A stretch of 64,000 nt of DNA. Source: Variovorax sp. OK212. Its GTDB lineage: Bacteria; Pseudomonadota; Gammaproteobacteria; Burkholderiales; Burkholderiaceae_C. Numbering within the stretch: position 1 is the stretch's first letter; each line of letters begins with the position of its first letter. The stretch covers positions 1 through 64,000 of the forward strand of contig NZ_FOLP01000010.1 in assembly GCF_900112425.1 (NCBI RefSeq), given 5' to 3'. The position numbers and the translations under genes were made by a program. The notes under the pieces are model-generated. The model was given only the letters and a program-made list of their open reading frames with translations, made no database searches and had not been told where the DNA came from. Shown here piece by piece: positions 63,088 through 64,000 of the stretch.

Positions 63088-64000
63088 TCAGCCGTGCACC
63101 ACGCGGCCGGCCACCAGCGTGTGGCGCGCGCGGCCCAGCAGCGGGTAGCCGGAGAACGGCGTGTGCTTGCCCTGGCTCTTGAGCGCGTCGGGCTGCACCT
63201 GCCATTCGAGCGCGGGGTCGGCAATGCACAGGTCGGCCACGCCGCCTTCGACCAGGCGGCCGATGCCGGTGTCCGTGTCGGCGGCGCTCAGCAGGCGCGC
63301 CGGCGCCGAGGTGATGACCTCGATGGCGCGCGCCAGGCCCGCGCCGCTGCGCTCGCCCCATTGCAGCGCCAGCGGCAGCAGCAGCTCCAGGCCGGTGGCG
63401 CCCGGCTCGGCTTCGGCAAAGGGCAAGGTCTTGGCGTCGGCCTCGACCGGCGTGTGGTCGGACACCAGCGCGTCGATGGTGCCGTCGGCCAGCGCGGCCG
63501 AGAGCGCGTCGCGGTCGCCCTGCTGGCGCAGCGGCGGGTTCAGGCGCGCGCGGCTGTCGAAGTAGCCGATGTCGGTGTCGGCCAGGTGCAGCGAGTTGAT
63601 GCTGACGTCGCAGGTCAGCGGCAGGCCCTGCGCCTTGGCTTCGCGCACCAGCGCCACGCCGCGGGCGCTGGAGATGCGGCACAGGTGCACGCGCGCGCCG
63701 GTGGCCTTCATGAGCTCCACGATGGTGAAGATGGCGATGGTCTCGGCCGACACGGGCACGCCGCCCAGGCCCAGGCGCGTGGCCAGCGGGCCGCTGGCGG
63801 CCACGCCCTTGCCGAGGTCGCGGTCTTGCGGGCGCAGCCACACGGTGTAGCCGAAGGTGCTGGCATACGACAGCGCGCGCTGCAGCACCTGCGTGTCGGC
63901 CAGCGGCACGTCGGCCTGGCTGAAGCCGATGCAGCCGGCCTCGGTGAGCTCGGCCATTTCGGTGAGCACGCCGCCGGCCAGGTTGCGCGTGAGCGCGCCC
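63088..64000 (-). CDS. Dihydroorotase-like protein (PyrC'/PyrX type), N-terminus beyond window
   Basis: About 304 C-terminal residues are present and the frame is open to the window edge. It belongs to the amidohydrolase/dihydroorotase family (CDVSINSLHLADTDIGYFD, NPPLRQQGDRDAL, TIDALVSDHTPVEADAKTLP, GKHTPFSGYPLLGR). Active enzymes have DHAPH where this has DHTPVE, suggesting the inactive partner of aspartate carbamoyltransferase common in proteobacteria. The N-terminal metal motif is outside the window, so activity cannot be decided. Confidence 0.8.
   Translation of the reverse strand, partial: GALTRNLAGGVLTEMAELTEAGCIGFSQADVPLADTQVLQRALSYASTFGYTVWLRPQDRDLGKGVAASGPLATRLGLGGVPVSAETIAIFTIVELMKATGARVHLCRISSARGVALVREAKAQGLPLTCDVSINSLHLADTDIGYFDSRARLNPPLRQQGDRDALSAALADGTIDALVSDHTPVEADAKTLPFAEAEPGATGLELLLPLALQWGERSGAGLARAIEVITSAPARLLSAADTDTGIGRLVEGGVADLCIADPALEWQVQPDALKSQGKHTPFSGYPLLGRARHTLVAGRVVHG

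Overview
The window is GC-rich, densely coded DNA of a betaproteobacterium, most likely Comamonadaceae and Variovorax-like. The evidence is the gene content: a Bug-type solute receptor, PcaQ-linked pcaHG, a betaproteobacterial Tad locus, a dihydroorotase-like gene beside plsC, and a strong third-position GC bias that creates very long antisense shadow ORFs. No database search was possible; all assignments come from motifs, family knowledge and gene context.

Layout. (1) 1-11.6 kb, aromatic catabolism. The start of a 3-oxoadipate CoA-transferase subunit (pcaI) diverges from an IclR/PcaU-type regulator. A Bug receptor gene follows. Then comes a leftward operon: two-subunit hydroquinone 1,2-dioxygenase, an aldehyde dehydrogenase, and a complete branched-chain-amino-acid-type (HAAT) ABC transporter. 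A LysR gene lies upstream. Together these would import an aromatic compound, cleave hydroquinone, oxidise the semialdehyde to maleylacetate and feed the 3-oxoadipate route. (2) 11.7-14.3 kb, a TPR protein and an L,D-transpeptidase sharing an NTF2-like C-terminal fold. (3) 14.7-28.3 kb, a complete Tad/Flp pilus locus ending with a sigma54 enhancer-binding protein (EBP). (4) 28.4-41.5 kb, a leftward surface-adhesin block: type I secretion ABC protein, membrane fusion protein and TolC-like channel, a small membrane protein, a 1065-residue protein fusing an alpha/alpha-barrel-like half to a degenerate Mur ligase, an OmpA-like lipoprotein, and a 1359-residue Gly/Leu/Asp repeat protein. (5) 41.8-49.5 kb, a DUF1841 protein, pcaQ/pcaHG, cytochrome c4, and a moxR-coxE pair split by a Sel1-repeat gene of lower GC. 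(6) 49.6-55.7 kb, tamA-tamB. (7) tRNA-Arg(CCT) followed by an AT-richer scar holding a CdiA/FhaB C-terminal remnant and a probable immunity-like gene. (8) 57-64 kb, small conserved genes, a chemotaxis receptor, plsC and a truncated dihydroorotase-like gene.

The most interesting signal is regulatory. Both the Tad locus and the repeat-adhesin gene are preceded by a -24/-12 (GG-N10-GC) sigma54 promoter, and upstream of each lie GTAACG elements. At the adhesin these form a perfect 12-bp palindrome with a consensus IHF site between palindrome and promoter. The EBP gene between the two blocks is the obvious candidate activator, which suggests one surface-attachment regulon combining a Tad pilus with a type I-secreted repeat adhesin. 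The Mur-ligase-like fusion inside the adhesin block is the least explained component and the best candidate for undescribed biology.
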